NCBI RefSeq assembly: GCF_026642255.1
Contig: NZ_CP113264.1
Span: 1,116,001 to 1,180,000, forward strand
From: Streptomonospora nanhaiensis
GTDB lineage: Bacteria; Actinomycetota; Actinomycetes; Streptosporangiales; Streptosporangiaceae
Length of the DNA: 64,000 bases
Reading direction: 5' to 3'
Shown here: piece by piece, positions 18,101 through 25,560 of the stretch
Numbering within the stretch: position 1 is the stretch's first letter
Layout of the letters: the number at the start of each line of letters is the position of its first letter
The notes under the pieces: model-generated
Database searches by the model: none
Told to the model about the DNA's origin: nothing
What the model saw: only the letters and a program-made list of their open reading frames with translations
Program-made: the position numbers and the translations under genes

Positions 18101-18194
18101 GGAGGCCTGGGAGGAGGCACAGGAGTCGAACGAGCAGGCGAACGACCGCCTGCGCGAGGCCCTGGAAGCCATCGAGGAGCAGATGAACGAGTAG
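15165..18194 (+). CDS. UPF0182 family large membrane protein
   Basis: 1009 aa. N-terminal ~310 residues contain seven predicted transmembrane helices starting AAVVATVVVIIAGL-like segments, with WTDYKWFSSVGYTSVF after the first; then a long extracytoplasmic domain typical of UPF0182/COG1615 (YTHGYGMVAATGSDID, LYAIKYQEPNILLNS, NYIRNSVKATVDAYDGTV). An acidic insert (about residues 495-565) and a poly-Gly linker followed by a C-terminal coiled coil (EAVEAWEEAQESNEQANDRL) are features of actinobacterial members. Function unknown. GTG 15165 is preceded by a purine-rich GAGGGGGAGG. Confidence 0.93.
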   Translation: MSFRSPGAPPARMPRRSRLLAPVAATVVVIIAGLMLAANFWTDYKWFSSVGYTSVFLTELWTRVLLFAVAGLVMAVIVGASVYFAYRSRPGIRPMSLEQQGLDRYRQSIDPHRKLFFWIAVGALALLAGVAASGDWRAYLQFTNSTDFGVNDPEFGMDVAFFAFTYPFLRILLGYLYAAVILAFIAAVIVHYLYGGVRLQNDTGQRATPAARVHLSVLLGLFVLLRAGSYWLDRYGLVFSERGYTFGASYTDVNAVKTALMILTVISVICAVLFFANIYFKNTMVPMASLGLLVLSAVLVGVAYPEIVQRFQVNPNEQRLESPYIERNIEYTRDAYDIADAEVEAYDATTELSAQDLVEESQGTKVRLADPSVVSQTFQQMQQVRGFYQFPDVLEVDRYPDAEGNLIDTIVAVRELDGPPDDQDNWLNRHLIYTHGYGMVAATGSDIDAEGRPVFTEYNIPPRGELSEVTGEYQPRIYYGREGAEYVIVQAEEEYDYPLDSEEDTADVPTLDDAVDPEVSPAPDEARAPGDADAQESPEPTNEDPPAEGGDGTEGTEEEADPSGSQAYNRYDGSGGVQLSNFFDRILYAIKYQEPNILLNSAITGDSRILYERDPLDRVEKVAPYLTVDSRPYPAVVDGKVVWIVDAYTTSDGYPYANRIDFTQAVTDTFTDGSAQQVGALPGNEVNYIRNSVKATVDAYDGTVTLYAWDEEDPVLQTWMDSFPGTVTSRDEMSDELIDHVRYPDDLFKVQREIMREYHVTDAAAYYGGQDFWAVPNDPTGGTEAPEPPYRQTIQYPGAEEASFSLTSTFVPRGRENLAAFMAVDSDPRSEDYGQLKLLELPRSTVIFGPGQVQNAFDADADVREVLLPLEQSNAEVTRGNLLTLPFAGGLLYVEPLYVQAGGGGSASFPLLQQVMVGFGEEVAIGSNLPDALSNLFEGAEGTPEETPEEAPEENEAGGGGGGGGGSDQELTDALNEAVEAWEEAQESNEQANDRLREALEAIEEQMNE

Positions 18195-18203
18195 GACCGG
18201 GTC

Positions 18204-18222
18204 CGCCCCCTTCCCGGGGGCG
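18204..18222 (+). terminator. Terminator after UPF0182
   Basis: CGCCCCC-ttccc-GGGGGCG hairpin 9 nt after the stop; a second GC hairpin (GGGGCGGG/CCCGCCCC) lies just beyond. Confidence 0.55.
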
Positions 18223-18320
18223 CACCGGCGGGGCGGGGCCTTCGGGTCCCGCCCCGTCCTCGTGCGCAAGGCCCCGCGGGACGCGGAGGACGCCGGTCGC
18301 CCGCGTCCCGGAACGCTGAT

Positions 18321-18349
18321 TTGGGTTATCGGCCGGGGCACGCTAGTCT
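18321..18349 (+). promoter_or_regulatory. Promoter of first tRNA-fMet
   Basis: -35 TTGGGT (18321-18326), 17-bp spacer, -10 TAGTCT (18344-18349), 13 nt before the tRNA. Confidence 0.6.
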
Positions 18350-18362
18350 GTGAACACAACGA

Positions 18363-18439
18363 CGCGGGGTGGAGCAGTTCGGTAGCTCGCTGGGCTCATA
18401 ACCCAGAGGTCGCAGGTTCAAATCCTGTCCCCGCTACCA
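18363..18439 (+). tRNA. tRNA-fMet (initiator, CAU), copy 1
   Basis: 77 nt with the encoded CCA. Initiator marks: unpaired C1:U72 at the acceptor end, and three consecutive G:C pairs in the anticodon stem (GGG-CTCATAA-CCC). D and T arms are regular (GGTTCAAAT T-loop). It has its own promoter and is followed 4 nt later by a 12-bp terminator. Confidence 0.97.
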
Positions 18440-18443
18440 AGAC

Positions 18444-18478
18444 CCGGACCCGGGAGAAATCCCGGGTCCGGTGCTTTT
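18444..18478 (+). terminator. Terminator of tRNA-fMet copy 1
   Basis: Perfect 12-bp stem (18444-18455 / 18460-18471) with GAAA tetraloop, then TGCTTTT. Confidence 0.85.
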
Positions 18479-18639
18479 CTCGGAATTACCGTTTCGGTTG
18501 ATTCCGGGGAACACGCTCGAAAGGGCGCGCTTGAGTGGCTCGACCGGGAAGAGAAGCCTGGTAGAGTGGTCACAGGCCAGACGGGAAACCGGAAGGCCAC
18601 AGGGTGGGATCTCACCGGTCGTCCTCACGGAAAACCGAT

Positions 18640-18668
18640 TTGCCACCCGGGGTCACAAGCCCTAAAAT
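18640..18668 (+). promoter_or_regulatory. Promoter of second tRNA-fMet
   Basis: -35 TTGCCA (18640-18645), 17-bp spacer, -10 TAAAAT (18663-18668): closer to consensus than copy 1. Confidence 0.7.
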
Positions 18669-18679
18669 AGAGATCACGA

Positions 18680-18753
18680 CGCGGGGTGGAGCAGTTCGGT
18701 AGCTCGCTGGGCTCATAACCCAGAGGTCGCAGGTTCAAATCCTGTCCCCGCTA
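18680..18753 (+). tRNA. tRNA-fMet (initiator, CAU), copy 2
   Basis: Identical in sequence to copy 1 through the discriminator A, but the next bases are CCG, not CCA, so the 3' end must be repaired by CCA-adding enzyme. It has its own promoter and terminator. The 240-bp spacer between the copies has no supported gene. Confidence 0.96.
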
Positions 18754-18759
18754 CCGAGG

Positions 18760-18791
18760 AAAACACCGGGTGGAATTCCACCCGGTGTTTT
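18760..18791 (+). terminator. Terminator of tRNA-fMet copy 2
   Basis: Perfect 32-bp palindrome (18760-18775 / 18776-18791) ending in TTTT. Confidence 0.85.
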
Positions 18792-18815
18792 CTCGTATGT
18801 CGGCCGTCACCGTGT

Positions 18816-18855
18816 GCGGTGGAGCCCGGGCGGGATTCCGCCCGGGCTCCACCGC
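18816..18855 (-). terminator. Terminator of the ABC export operon
   Basis: Perfect 18-bp stem (18816-18833 / 18838-18855), loop GATT, directly after the stop of the minus-strand ATPase gene. Confidence 0.8.
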
Positions 18856-18857
18856 GG

Positions 18858-19577
18858 TCAGCGGGTACGACCCTCCACCAGCTCGACGACGCGGTCCGCC
18901 CGAGCGGCCACCTTGGGGTCGTGGGTCACCACGACCACGGCCGAGTCGCGGATCCTCGCCTGCTCCAGCAGCTGGTCCATGATCATGGTGCTGCTGGCGG
19001 CGTCCAGGGCGCCCGTGGGCTCGTCTGCGAGGACCAGCCCGGGGTCGCGGCTCAGCGCGCGCGCCAGGGCCACACGCTGCTGCTCGCCGCCGGACAGCTG
19101 GTGCGGCTCGGAGTTCAGCCGGTGCCCCAGGCCCACGGACTCCAGGAGCTCGCGTGCACGGGCGCGGCGGCGCAGCAGGGGGACCCCGGCGATCACCAGG
19201 GGCACCGCCACGTTCGCCAGGGCGGTGCGCCGCTCCAGCAGGTGGAACTGCTGGAAGACGAAGCCGATGCCCTCGCCCCGGAGCCAGGACCTGCGGCCCT
19301 CGCCGAGCGCGGTGGTGTCCACGCCGTCGAACGTGTAGGAGCCGCCGCTGGGCTTGTCGAGGAGCCCCAGGATGTTCAGCAGGGTGGACTTGCCCGAGCC
19401 GGACTGCCCGACGATCGCGACGACCTCCCCCCGCCGCACCTGGAACGTGCAGTCGTGCAGGACGTCGATGCGGTCCCCCGACACGGTGAAGTGCCGGGTC
19501 ACCCCCTCCACGCTCAGCAGAGGGGCGGAGTCCGGCGGGGCCGATCCGGCCTCCGGGGCCGGTACGTGGACCGACAT
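18858..19577 (-). CDS. ABC transporter ATP-binding protein, MacB/LolD type
   Basis: 239 aa. Complete nucleotide-binding domain: Walker A GQSGSGKST, Q-loop VFQQFHLL, signature LSGGEQQRVALARAL, Walker B LVLADEPTGALD, His-switch VVVVTHD. The LLERRTALANVAVPL segment is usual in MacB/LolD-type ATPases that power mechanotransmission rather than transport through the membrane pore. Last gene of a three-gene operon; its ATG abuts the TAG of the adaptor gene. A strong terminator follows. Confidence 0.93.
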   Translation of the reverse strand: MSVHVPAPEAGSAPPDSAPLLSVEGVTRHFTVSGDRIDVLHDCTFQVRRGEVVAIVGQSGSGKSTLLNILGLLDKPSGGSYTFDGVDTTALGEGRRSWLRGEGIGFVFQQFHLLERRTALANVAVPLVIAGVPLLRRRARARELLESVGLGHRLNSEPHQLSGGEQQRVALARALSRDPGLVLADEPTGALDAASSTMIMDQLLEQARIRDSAVVVVTHDPKVAARADRVVELVEGRTR

Positions 19578-20591
19578 CTAGCCCTCCTCGCCCATCAGGT
19601 CCTCCTCGGCGTCCCCGGCGCCGGGGACGTCGAACCGGGGGTCGAGGGGCACCGGGTCCATGATCATGTCCCCGACGCCCAGCCCCTCGGTGACCTCGAC
19701 GAGGGAGCCGTCGGACATACCGAGCCGGACCTCGCGGACCTCCTCGGAGCCGTCGCCGGCGACCACCACGACCTCGCCCTCCTCCGAGGTGCCGCGCACG
19801 GATGTCACGGGCACGACCAGCACGTTCTCCGCCTCGCCGGTGGTGACGGACAGCTGGCCCTGCACCCCGTCGAACACCTGGAGGTCGGAGGGGACACGGC
19901 AGGTGAGCCGGCTGCCGCCGCCACCGCCGGCCCCCTCATCGCCGGTCTCGCCGGCGTCCTCGCCGCCACCTCCACCGCCGCCGTCCGCGCCGAGGGACAG
20001 GAACTCGCAGACGTCGGCCGGCGGGCCCTTGTCGATCTTGAGCATGATGTCCTCGGGGTCCTCGTAGAACCTGTAGAGGTCGTTGGCGGGGATCGACGCG
20101 ACCGCGCGGAACCGGTCGGGGGCGACCTCGGCGACCGCGGCCCCGGGCTCCAGCACGTCGCCGACGAGGACGTCGTCCAGCCCGGACACCGTGCCGCTGG
20201 TCGGCGCGTACAGGGTGGTCTCCGTGGCCGCCGGGGCGTCGGCGGCCCCCTCGCCGTCCTCGGGCGCCGCCTCGGCCTGCACCCTCACGTTGACGATCGG
20301 CGCGCCCTCCTCGACCTCGGCGCCGTCCGCCACCCACAGGTGGGTGACGGTCCCGCCGCCGCGCGCCTTCACCGCCTCACCGGGCTCGGCCTCGACGACG
20401 GCGTCCAGCACCATCACGGAGCTGATCTCGCCCATCACGACCTCGACCGGCGCCCCGCCGACGTCCATGGCGCTCGGGTCCATGAGCATCTCGTCGGAGG
20501 GGTCTCCCAGGCGGCCCAACAGGAAATAGCCGGTGCCGGCCAGCCCTCCGAGGACGACCAGCACCGCACCGATGACGATCCACTTCTTCAC
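19578..20591 (-). CDS. HlyD/MacA-type periplasmic adaptor-like protein
   Basis: 337 aa. N-terminal signal/anchor (VIGAVLVVLGGLAGTGYFLLG). Visible biotinyl-lipoyl-like halves (GEAVKARGGGTVTHLWVADGAEV and LYAPTSGTVSGLDDVLVGDVLEPGA) and a beta-barrel region (VFDGVQGQLSVTTGEAENVLVVPVTSV), as in RND/MacB adaptors. Unusual: a ~30-residue Gly/acid-rich insert lies between two Cys (CEFLSLG ... LTCRVP). Start GTG 20591 with AGGAG. In a monoderm cell such an adaptor would act outside the membrane with its permease. Confidence 0.85.
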   Translation of the reverse strand: MKKWIVIGAVLVVLGGLAGTGYFLLGRLGDPSDEMLMDPSAMDVGGAPVEVVMGEISSVMVLDAVVEAEPGEAVKARGGGTVTHLWVADGAEVEEGAPIVNVRVQAEAAPEDGEGAADAPAATETTLYAPTSGTVSGLDDVLVGDVLEPGAAVAEVAPDRFRAVASIPANDLYRFYEDPEDIMLKIDKGPPADVCEFLSLGADGGGGGGGEDAGETGDEGAGGGGGSRLTCRVPSDLQVFDGVQGQLSVTTGEAENVLVVPVTSVRGTSEEGEVVVVAGDGSEEVREVRLGMSDGSLVEVTEGLGVGDMIMDPVPLDPRFDVPGAGDAEEDLMGEEG

Positions 20592-20600
20592 GTGTGTCTC

Positions 20601-21863
20601 CTATTCCCGGAGTCCGGCGACGACGGACGCGCCGAGCGCCCGCATCGCGGGGATGATCCCGGCCAGCAACCCGACCAGCGCGGCGCTGCCCAGTCCGACG
20701 AGTACCCCGGCCGGGGGGATGTTCAGCGGGATGTCGTCCGGCAGCTGGACGAAGGAGCCCAGGACCGCCCCGCCGACCGACAGCACCGCCCAGCACCCGG
20801 CGATGGCGATGATCCCGGCGACCAGCGACACGACGACCGACTCCATGACCACGGCCACGAACAGGGTGAACCGGCTCGCGCCCAGTGCCCGGTAGGTGGC
20901 CAGCTCGCGGCGGCGCTCGCGCACGGTGACCAGGCCGACGTTGAGCACGCCGAGCAGGCCGGTGGTGAGGGTGATGGCGGCGATGCCCATGAGGGCCAGC
21001 GACAGGTAGGTGATGGCCTCGTTCGTCATCTCCGCGTAGTCCGAGCGGTAGGACGAGAGCGACTCGCGGTTCTCGACGCCCCAGCGCCACGACGCCGACC
21101 CGAGCCGCTCGGTGAAGATCTCCCCCCAGGGGTCGTCCGCGGCGGGGTCCTCCGGGTCGATGCGCACCTGGTACGTGGTGGGGACGCCCATCGCGTACAT
21201 CGCCTCGGCCTCCGACTCCTCCTCCTCATCGGAGGAGCCGGAGCCGAAGATCAGTTCCTCGGACGCGGGGGAGCGCAGGATGTACGCGCTGTACCAGCCG
21301 GAGTCGAGCGCGGAGCTCTCCAGGACGCCGATGACGCGCACGTCCATCCAGTGGTCGGTGCCGACCTGGACCTGGGCGAGGTCGCCGATCGCGGCGGCCA
21401 GCTCCTCGTTGACGATCATCACGGGGGCGAGGGAGCCGGTGTCGGCGTCGGTGAACCAGCGGCCCTCCAGCATGTTCATCCGCCGGATGTCGCCCAGGGA
21501 CGGGTCGACCCCCGTGAAGCTCGCCTCGGTGACCACCGTGTCGCCCGAGCGGATCGAGGGCGGTTCCATGGGGGACTGGTAGAGCGAGACGTCCCGACCG
21601 CCCGCGCGGACGAGGTCCTCCTCGAAGGCCGCGCGGTCGGTGATGGTCTCCTCGAACACGCTGACCTCGAGGGTCGCCGGCCGGCCGGCGTTGGCCTCGC
21701 TGTAGGCGGTGGCGAACCGCTGGCCGAAGTCGCTGGCGCTGACCACGAGGACCAGAGCGCCCACGCCGACGACGATGCCCGTGCAGGAGAGGATGGTCCT
21801 GGCCACGTTGGCCCGAGAACCGGCGAAGGCCAGCACGATCCCGGCCATGAGGGAACGCAGCAT
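20601..21863 (-). CDS. ABC transporter permease, MacB/FtsX type
   Basis: 420 aa. Topology: helix 1 near residue 22-42, a ~230-residue extracytoplasmic MacB-PCD-like domain, then three helices (ITYLSLALMGIAAITLTTGLLG, VVMESVVVSLVAGIIAIAG, LVGLGSAALVGLLAGIIPAM). The RERRRELATYRALGASRFTLF coupling motif is the FtsX-domain hallmark. First gene of the operon; ATG 21863 has GGAAGGGG upstream. The cargo is unknown. Confidence 0.92.
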   Translation of the reverse strand: MLRSLMAGIVLAFAGSRANVARTILSCTGIVVGVGALVLVVSASDFGQRFATAYSEANAGRPATLEVSVFEETITDRAAFEEDLVRAGGRDVSLYQSPMEPPSIRSGDTVVTEASFTGVDPSLGDIRRMNMLEGRWFTDADTGSLAPVMIVNEELAAAIGDLAQVQVGTDHWMDVRVIGVLESSALDSGWYSAYILRSPASEELIFGSGSSDEEEESEAEAMYAMGVPTTYQVRIDPEDPAADDPWGEIFTERLGSASWRWGVENRESLSSYRSDYAEMTNEAITYLSLALMGIAAITLTTGLLGVLNVGLVTVRERRRELATYRALGASRFTLFVAVVMESVVVSLVAGIIAIAGCWAVLSVGGAVLGSFVQLPDDIPLNIPPAGVLVGLGSAALVGLLAGIIPAMRALGASVVAGLRE

Positions 21864-21963
21864 TCGGCCCCTTCCGTGGTGTCTGTGGGCCGGCGCCGCG
21901 ACGGCGGCACCGGGATGCCCGCGTTCAGCGGGGTTTCATCAGAGCCATCGCAGGGAAGGGCGG

Positions 21964-21981
21964 GTTCGGTTCACCCCGAAC
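21964..21981. promoter_or_regulatory. Operator-like inverted repeat upstream of the ABC operon
   Basis: GTTCGG-TTCACC-CCGAAC, a perfect 6-6-6 dyad about 100 bp upstream of the permease start. No adjacent regulator is clearly its partner. Confidence 0.4.
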
Positions 21982-22055
21982 GGCGGTAATTTCGGATTGT
22001 TGCGGTTTTTCGTTCGGTATGACCGGAACCGCGGCCTCAGAACGCGGCCCCGGGG

Positions 22056-22577
22056 TCAGTCCACCTCGAAGCCGTCGCAGGTGAGCGGTGTCCCCGACTC
22101 CGTGTCGGACCAGACCACGGTGTGGACGCCGCTCTCGGCCCTCGCGCCGAAGTCGTCGGGGTAGCGGAGGCGGCTCCACTCCCCGGGCACGGCCTCAGCC
22201 CCGGCCGTGGAGGACTCGCCGCCCGGCCCGATCACGGAGGCGGTCAGGGAGGAGGCCCCCGCGTCCGCGGGCACCAGGACGCCCAGCTCGACCGCCTCCC
22301 CGCGGTCCGCCGGGGAGCGGGGCGCCTCGGTCCGCCAGGAGCCCGCGTCCGGGGCGTCCACCGCGGGGGCGCACATGTACGTCGTCGGGTCGAAGGACGT
22401 GTCGGGCACGCCCAGGCCGCCCACGCCGTCCCGGGCCGAGGTGCGCACGGCGTCGGCGATCATCTCGTTGAGCTCCTCGGGGCTGTACCCGTGGCCGCCG
22501 CCGCAGGCGGTGACCAGCAGGACGGCGGCCCCGCACAGGGCCGTCCCGAGGGTTTTCATGGTCAGCACACGACGCAC
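22056..22577 (-). CDS. Hypothetical lipoprotein
   Basis: 173 aa with a signal peptide and lipobox (LLVTACGGG), so it is lipid-anchored on the outer face of the membrane. The mature part starts with a short helix (SPEELNEMIADAVRTSA) and then a probable beta domain (WRTEAPRSPADRGEAVELGVLVPAD...). No family recognised. The start may be GTG 22577, preceded by TAGTAA at short spacing, or ATG 22559, which gives a tighter signal peptide. Confidence 0.7.
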   Translation of the reverse strand: MRRVLTMKTLGTALCGAAVLLVTACGGGHGYSPEELNEMIADAVRTSARDGVGGLGVPDTSFDPTTYMCAPAVDAPDAGSWRTEAPRSPADRGEAVELGVLVPADAGASSLTASVIGPGGESSTAGAEAVPGEWSRLRYPDDFGARAESGVHTVVWSDTESGTPLTCDGFEVD

Positions 22578-22642
22578 GTTACTACGGAACGTGTTCGAGT
22601 GAGTGCATTATGTGATTGTGGTGGGCGGTGCGGGGAGGGGGC

Positions 22643-23449
22643 TCAGCTCCGGCGCAGCGGTGTGGGTCCGCCGTTCAGCCAGGTCAGCACCTGGTCGTGG
22701 ATCGCACCGTTGGTGCACACCAGGGGACCGCCGTCCTCGAAGCCCTCACCCCGCAGGTCGGTGGCCCGGCCGCCCGCCTCCTCCAGGATGATCGGCAGCG
22801 GGGCCGCGTCCCACAGCGAGAGCTCCGGCTCGGCGGAGATGTCCACGACGCCCTCGGCGACCATCACGTGCGACCAGAAGTCGCCGTAGGCGCGGGTGCG
22901 CCACACCGAGCGGGTCAGTCCGAGGAACGATTCGAGCCGGCCCTGCTCCTCCCAGCCGGTCAGCGACGAGAAGCTCAGGGAGGCGTCCGCCAGGTCCGGC
23001 ACCTTCGACACGTGGCAGCGCGTCGCCTTGGACAGGCTGCGGCCCTGCCACGTTCCGGCGCCCTTGGACGCCCACCAGCGGCGGTACAGCGCGGGCGCGG
23101 ACACCACGCCCACCACCGGCCGGTCGCCCTCCAGGAGGGCGATCATGGTCGCCCACACGGGGACCCCGCGCACGTAGTTCTTGGTGCCGTCGATGGGGTC
23201 GATGACCCACACCCGGTTGCTGTTGCCCGTGCGGCCGTACTCCTCACCGACCACGGCGTCCCGGGGCCGGGCGCGCGAGAGGACGCCGCGGAGGGTCTCC
23301 TCCACCATCCGGTCGGCCTCGGTGACCGGGGTGAGGTCGGGTTTGGTGTCGACGACGAGGTCGAGCGCTCGGAAGCGCTTGAGCGCGAGGTCGTCGGCAG
23401 CATCGGCGAGCACGTGGGCCAGCCGCAGATCATCGTCAAAGGACGCCAT
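22643..23449 (-). CDS. hisN: Histidinol-phosphatase, inositol monophosphatase family (HisN)
   Basis: 268 aa. Metal-dependent phosphatase; in actinobacteria this subgroup performs the penultimate histidine-biosynthesis step. Motifs visible: GEEYG, DPIDGTKNYVRG (metal Asp pair) and LSLWDAAPLPIILEEAGG (third metal Asp). The HisN subgroup is suggested by IDPIDGTKNYVRGVPVWATMI; inositol phosphatase activity is the alternative. ATG 23449 lies 7 nt after TAGCGT with no Shine-Dalgarno, suggesting leaderless transcription; an upstream ATG exists but lacks support. Confidence 0.87.
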   Translation of the reverse strand: MASFDDDLRLAHVLADAADDLALKRFRALDLVVDTKPDLTPVTEADRMVEETLRGVLSRARPRDAVVGEEYGRTGNSNRVWVIDPIDGTKNYVRGVPVWATMIALLEGDRPVVGVVSAPALYRRWWASKGAGTWQGRSLSKATRCHVSKVPDLADASLSFSSLTGWEEQGRLESFLGLTRSVWRTRAYGDFWSHVMVAEGVVDISAEPELSLWDAAPLPIILEEAGGRATDLRGEGFEDGGPLVCTNGAIHDQVLTWLNGGPTPLRRS

Positions 23450-23609
23450 GGCCGGTAACGCTACCCTCCCCGGCACGAACATGGCCAAAGCGGCACACGC
23501 GCGTGATCAGAGTGTTAGCGGAGCCCCGCGGGGGCGAAACCCGGCGTTCCGGCCGCCGCCGTGCCCTCCGGGGACGGGCGCGCACCGCCGCGGGTGGGAG
23601 GATGGGGGG

Positions 23610-24194
23610 ATGGACACGGTGAGCGGACGGACGCGGGCCGAGGGAGCCCCGGCGCGGGAGCGGCTGATGGACGCCGCCTGCGCCGAGGTCGTCTCCGGCG
23701 GCTGGGCCGAGCGCCGCATGGCGGACATCGCCACGTCGGCCGGGGTGTCCCGGCAGACCCTGTACAACGTGTTCGGCAGCAAGGAGGGCCTGCTCCAGGC
23801 CATCGTGGTACGTGAGGTCAACGCACTGCTGGATCGCGTGGTGCTCCTGCTGGACGCCGAGGACGGGGACCCCGCCCACGTGGTCAGCCGGGCCACCCGG
23901 CTGGTGCTGGGGGCGGCCCGGGACAGCCCCCTGCTGCACGCCGTCGTGACCGGGGACCGCGACCTCCTGCCGGTGCTCACCACCCGCTCGGCCCCGCTGC
24001 TGGACATCCTGGGGGAGCGGATCGCCGCCATGCTGAACGGGCGGCTCCCGGACCTGGACCCGTCCGTGGCCGACGCGGTCGCCGACGTCAACGTGCGGCT
24101 CACCGTCTCCTACGCCCTCCAGCCGATCGACCCCGACGAGGCGGCGCGCCGGGTCGAGACGGTGGTGCACGGAATGCTGCTGGTCGGCCGCTGA
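23610..24194 (+). CDS. TetR family transcriptional regulator
   Basis: 194 aa. N-terminal TetR HTH: RERLMDAACAEVVSGGW, then MADIATSAGVSRQTLYNVFGSKEGLL. The C-terminal ligand domain is unclassified helical sequence. ATG 23610 has GGGGGGA adjacent. It is followed after 14 nt by a DUF2087 gene, so the two probably form a regulator pair. Target not evident; divergent hisN and downstream genes are candidates. Confidence 0.9.
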   Translation: MDTVSGRTRAEGAPARERLMDAACAEVVSGGWAERRMADIATSAGVSRQTLYNVFGSKEGLLQAIVVREVNALLDRVVLLLDAEDGDPAHVVSRATRLVLGAARDSPLLHAVVTGDRDLLPVLTTRSAPLLDILGERIAAMLNGRLPDLDPSVADAVADVNVRLTVSYALQPIDPDEAARRVETVVHGMLLVGR

Positions 24195-24208
24195 GAGGAG
24201 CCCGTGGC

Positions 24209-24499
24209 GTGCTGGACGGACCCCTGCCGGAGCACGAGCGCCTGGAGGTGCTGCGCTCCTGCATGAAGGACGGGCGGATCACCGCGATCCCCGTCCGCCG
24301 CTCCGCCCGGCTGGTCCTGCTCGACCGGGTCGCGCGCGCCTTCGAGCCGGGGGTCCGCTACAGCGGGGACGAGGTCAACACGGTCCTGCGCGGCTTCAGC
24401 GCCGACGTGTCCGCCCTCCGGAGGGGGCTGGTCGACGAGGGGTTCATGGAGTGCGGCCGCACCCGGTACCGGCGGTGCGGCGGCACGGTCGACCTCTGA
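24209..24499 (+). CDS. DUF2087 domain protein
   Basis: 96 aa. The whole protein matches the small DUF2087 domain, a winged-helix-like unit found alone or attached to ArsR-type regulators: LRSCMKDGRITAIPVRRSARLVLLDRVARAFEPGVRYSGDEVN and LRRGLVDEGFMECGRTRYRR. Likely a DNA- or protein-binding accessory to the preceding TetR gene. GTG 24209 has GAGGAG 8 nt upstream. Confidence 0.8.
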   Translation: MLDGPLPEHERLEVLRSCMKDGRITAIPVRRSARLVLLDRVARAFEPGVRYSGDEVNTVLRGFSADVSALRRGLVDEGFMECGRTRYRRCGGTVDL

Positions 24500-24551
24500 C
24501 CGCGCGGCCGGGCGCCCCGGCACCCGGCCGCGCGGTCACGGGACGGGGTCC

Positions 24552-25463
24552 TCAGCGGCGGGGCACCGCGAGGAGGTCGATGACCCCGGTTCCGTCCTCC
24601 TCCCGGTGGCCGTCGGCCAGCCGCCGCGCCATGAGGTCCGTGTACGGGGTCAGGAGCTCGGTGCTCACCCCCTGCTCCTCCGCGGTGCGCAGCAGGGTCG
24701 CGTTGCCCTCCACCTGCATGGCGAGGTTGGAGACCACGCCCTCGGTGTAGTCGCCGCTCTCCAGGTGCCCGGCCATGGCGGGGACGCCCGCGTGGGCCAT
24801 CGAGGCGAGCCAGTCGGAGAGGAGCACCGCGAACTCCCGCAGGGACACGTCCTCGTGGCGCACCAGGGCGAAGGCGTGCGCGGCCCCGGCGAACATGCCG
24901 TTCATCGCGCTGAGCAGGGCCGCGTCCTGGAGGGAGGCCAGACCGGCGTCCTCCCCCGCGTGGCGGGCGCCGACGGGCACCTCCAGGGCCGCCCGGTGTT
25001 CCTCGAACACCCCGGCCGGGCCGCTGTAGAACACGTAGCCGCCCGCCTCGGGGACGCCCACCATGGGCGGTATCGCCATGATGCCGCCGCTCAGGAACCG
25101 GGCTCCGCGCTCCCGGGCCCACTCCGCGCGGGCGCGGGCCTGGGCGGGTGTCCCCGTCGTGACGTCCACCAGGTCCTTGCCGGAGAGGTCGGCGCCCTCC
25201 AGGGCCTCGCCCACGGAGGCGTCGTCGAGAAGGCAGGTCACCACGAGGCGGGCGGAGGCGGCCGCCTCCGCGGCGGTGGCGGCGACCTCGGCCCCCTCGG
25301 CGGCGAGGGGCTCGGCGCGGGACGGCGTGCGGTTCCACACGGTGAGCGGGTACCCGGCGGCGAGCCAGGCACGGGCGAAGGCGGTGCCCATGGCTCCGAG
25401 ACCGAGCAGGGCGATACGTGGTTCGGTGGTGGTCGCGGAGGTTCCCGCGGTGGTCTTCGTCAT
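24552..25463 (-). CDS. NAD(P)-dependent imine reductase-like oxidoreductase
   Basis: 303 aa. N-terminal Rossmann domain ALLGLGAMGTAFARAWLAAGY with NRTPSRAEPL (the Arg/Thr after beta-2 favours NADPH), then GIMAIPPMVGVPEAGGYVFYSGP and a helical C-terminal domain. These segments are typical of imine reductases, a branch of the 6-phosphogluconate dehydrogenase/beta-hydroxyacid dehydrogenase superfamily; the Asp in LQDAALLSAMNG fits the position of the proposed proton donor. ATG 25463. Divergent from an HxlR regulator that likely controls it. Confidence 0.82.
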   Translation of the reverse strand: MTKTTAGTSATTTEPRIALLGLGAMGTAFARAWLAAGYPLTVWNRTPSRAEPLAAEGAEVAATAAEAAASARLVVTCLLDDASVGEALEGADLSGKDLVDVTTGTPAQARARAEWARERGARFLSGGIMAIPPMVGVPEAGGYVFYSGPAGVFEEHRAALEVPVGARHAGEDAGLASLQDAALLSAMNGMFAGAAHAFALVRHEDVSLREFAVLLSDWLASMAHAGVPAMAGHLESGDYTEGVVSNLAMQVEGNATLLRTAEEQGVSTELLTPYTDLMARRLADGHREEDGTGVIDLLAVPRR

Positions 25464-25499
25464 GTCGACTAGGCTCGTCCACGGCGTGGGGACCGACAA

Positions 25500-25521
25500 G
25501 TACGCACTGTGAAGTGGGTGC
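25500..25521. promoter_or_regulatory. Candidate HxlR operator between divergent genes
   Basis: GTACGCAC-TGTGAA-GTGGGTGC, an imperfect 8-6-8 inverted repeat (6 of 8 pairs) in the 97-bp divergent promoter region. HxlR-type regulators bind GTAC-type dyads of this layout in intergenic regions next to their own gene. Confidence 0.45.
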
Positions 25522-25560
25522 TCACCCCGGGGTAAGCGTGCAGGCGGAAGGGGTGCGGGG

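Noticed and set aside
15213..18359. 1048-codon open frame antisense to UPF0182
   Set aside because: High G+C makes complementary frames open. The sense product has membrane helices and family motifs; the antisense has only Val/Arg/Gly-rich low-complexity sequence.
18471..18665. 64-codon frame between the tRNA genes
   Set aside because: Overlaps the terminator of tRNA copy 1 and the promoter of copy 2; no ribosome site.
18363..18756. Tandem tRNAs as an integration site
   Set aside because: No integrase or att-like repeat is present; neighbouring genes are core and the 3' duplication is the tRNA gene itself.
18819..21989. 1056-codon open frame antisense to the ABC export operon
   Set aside because: Shadow frame: no domains, while the opposite strand has intact ABC motifs, ribosome sites and adjacent stops/starts.
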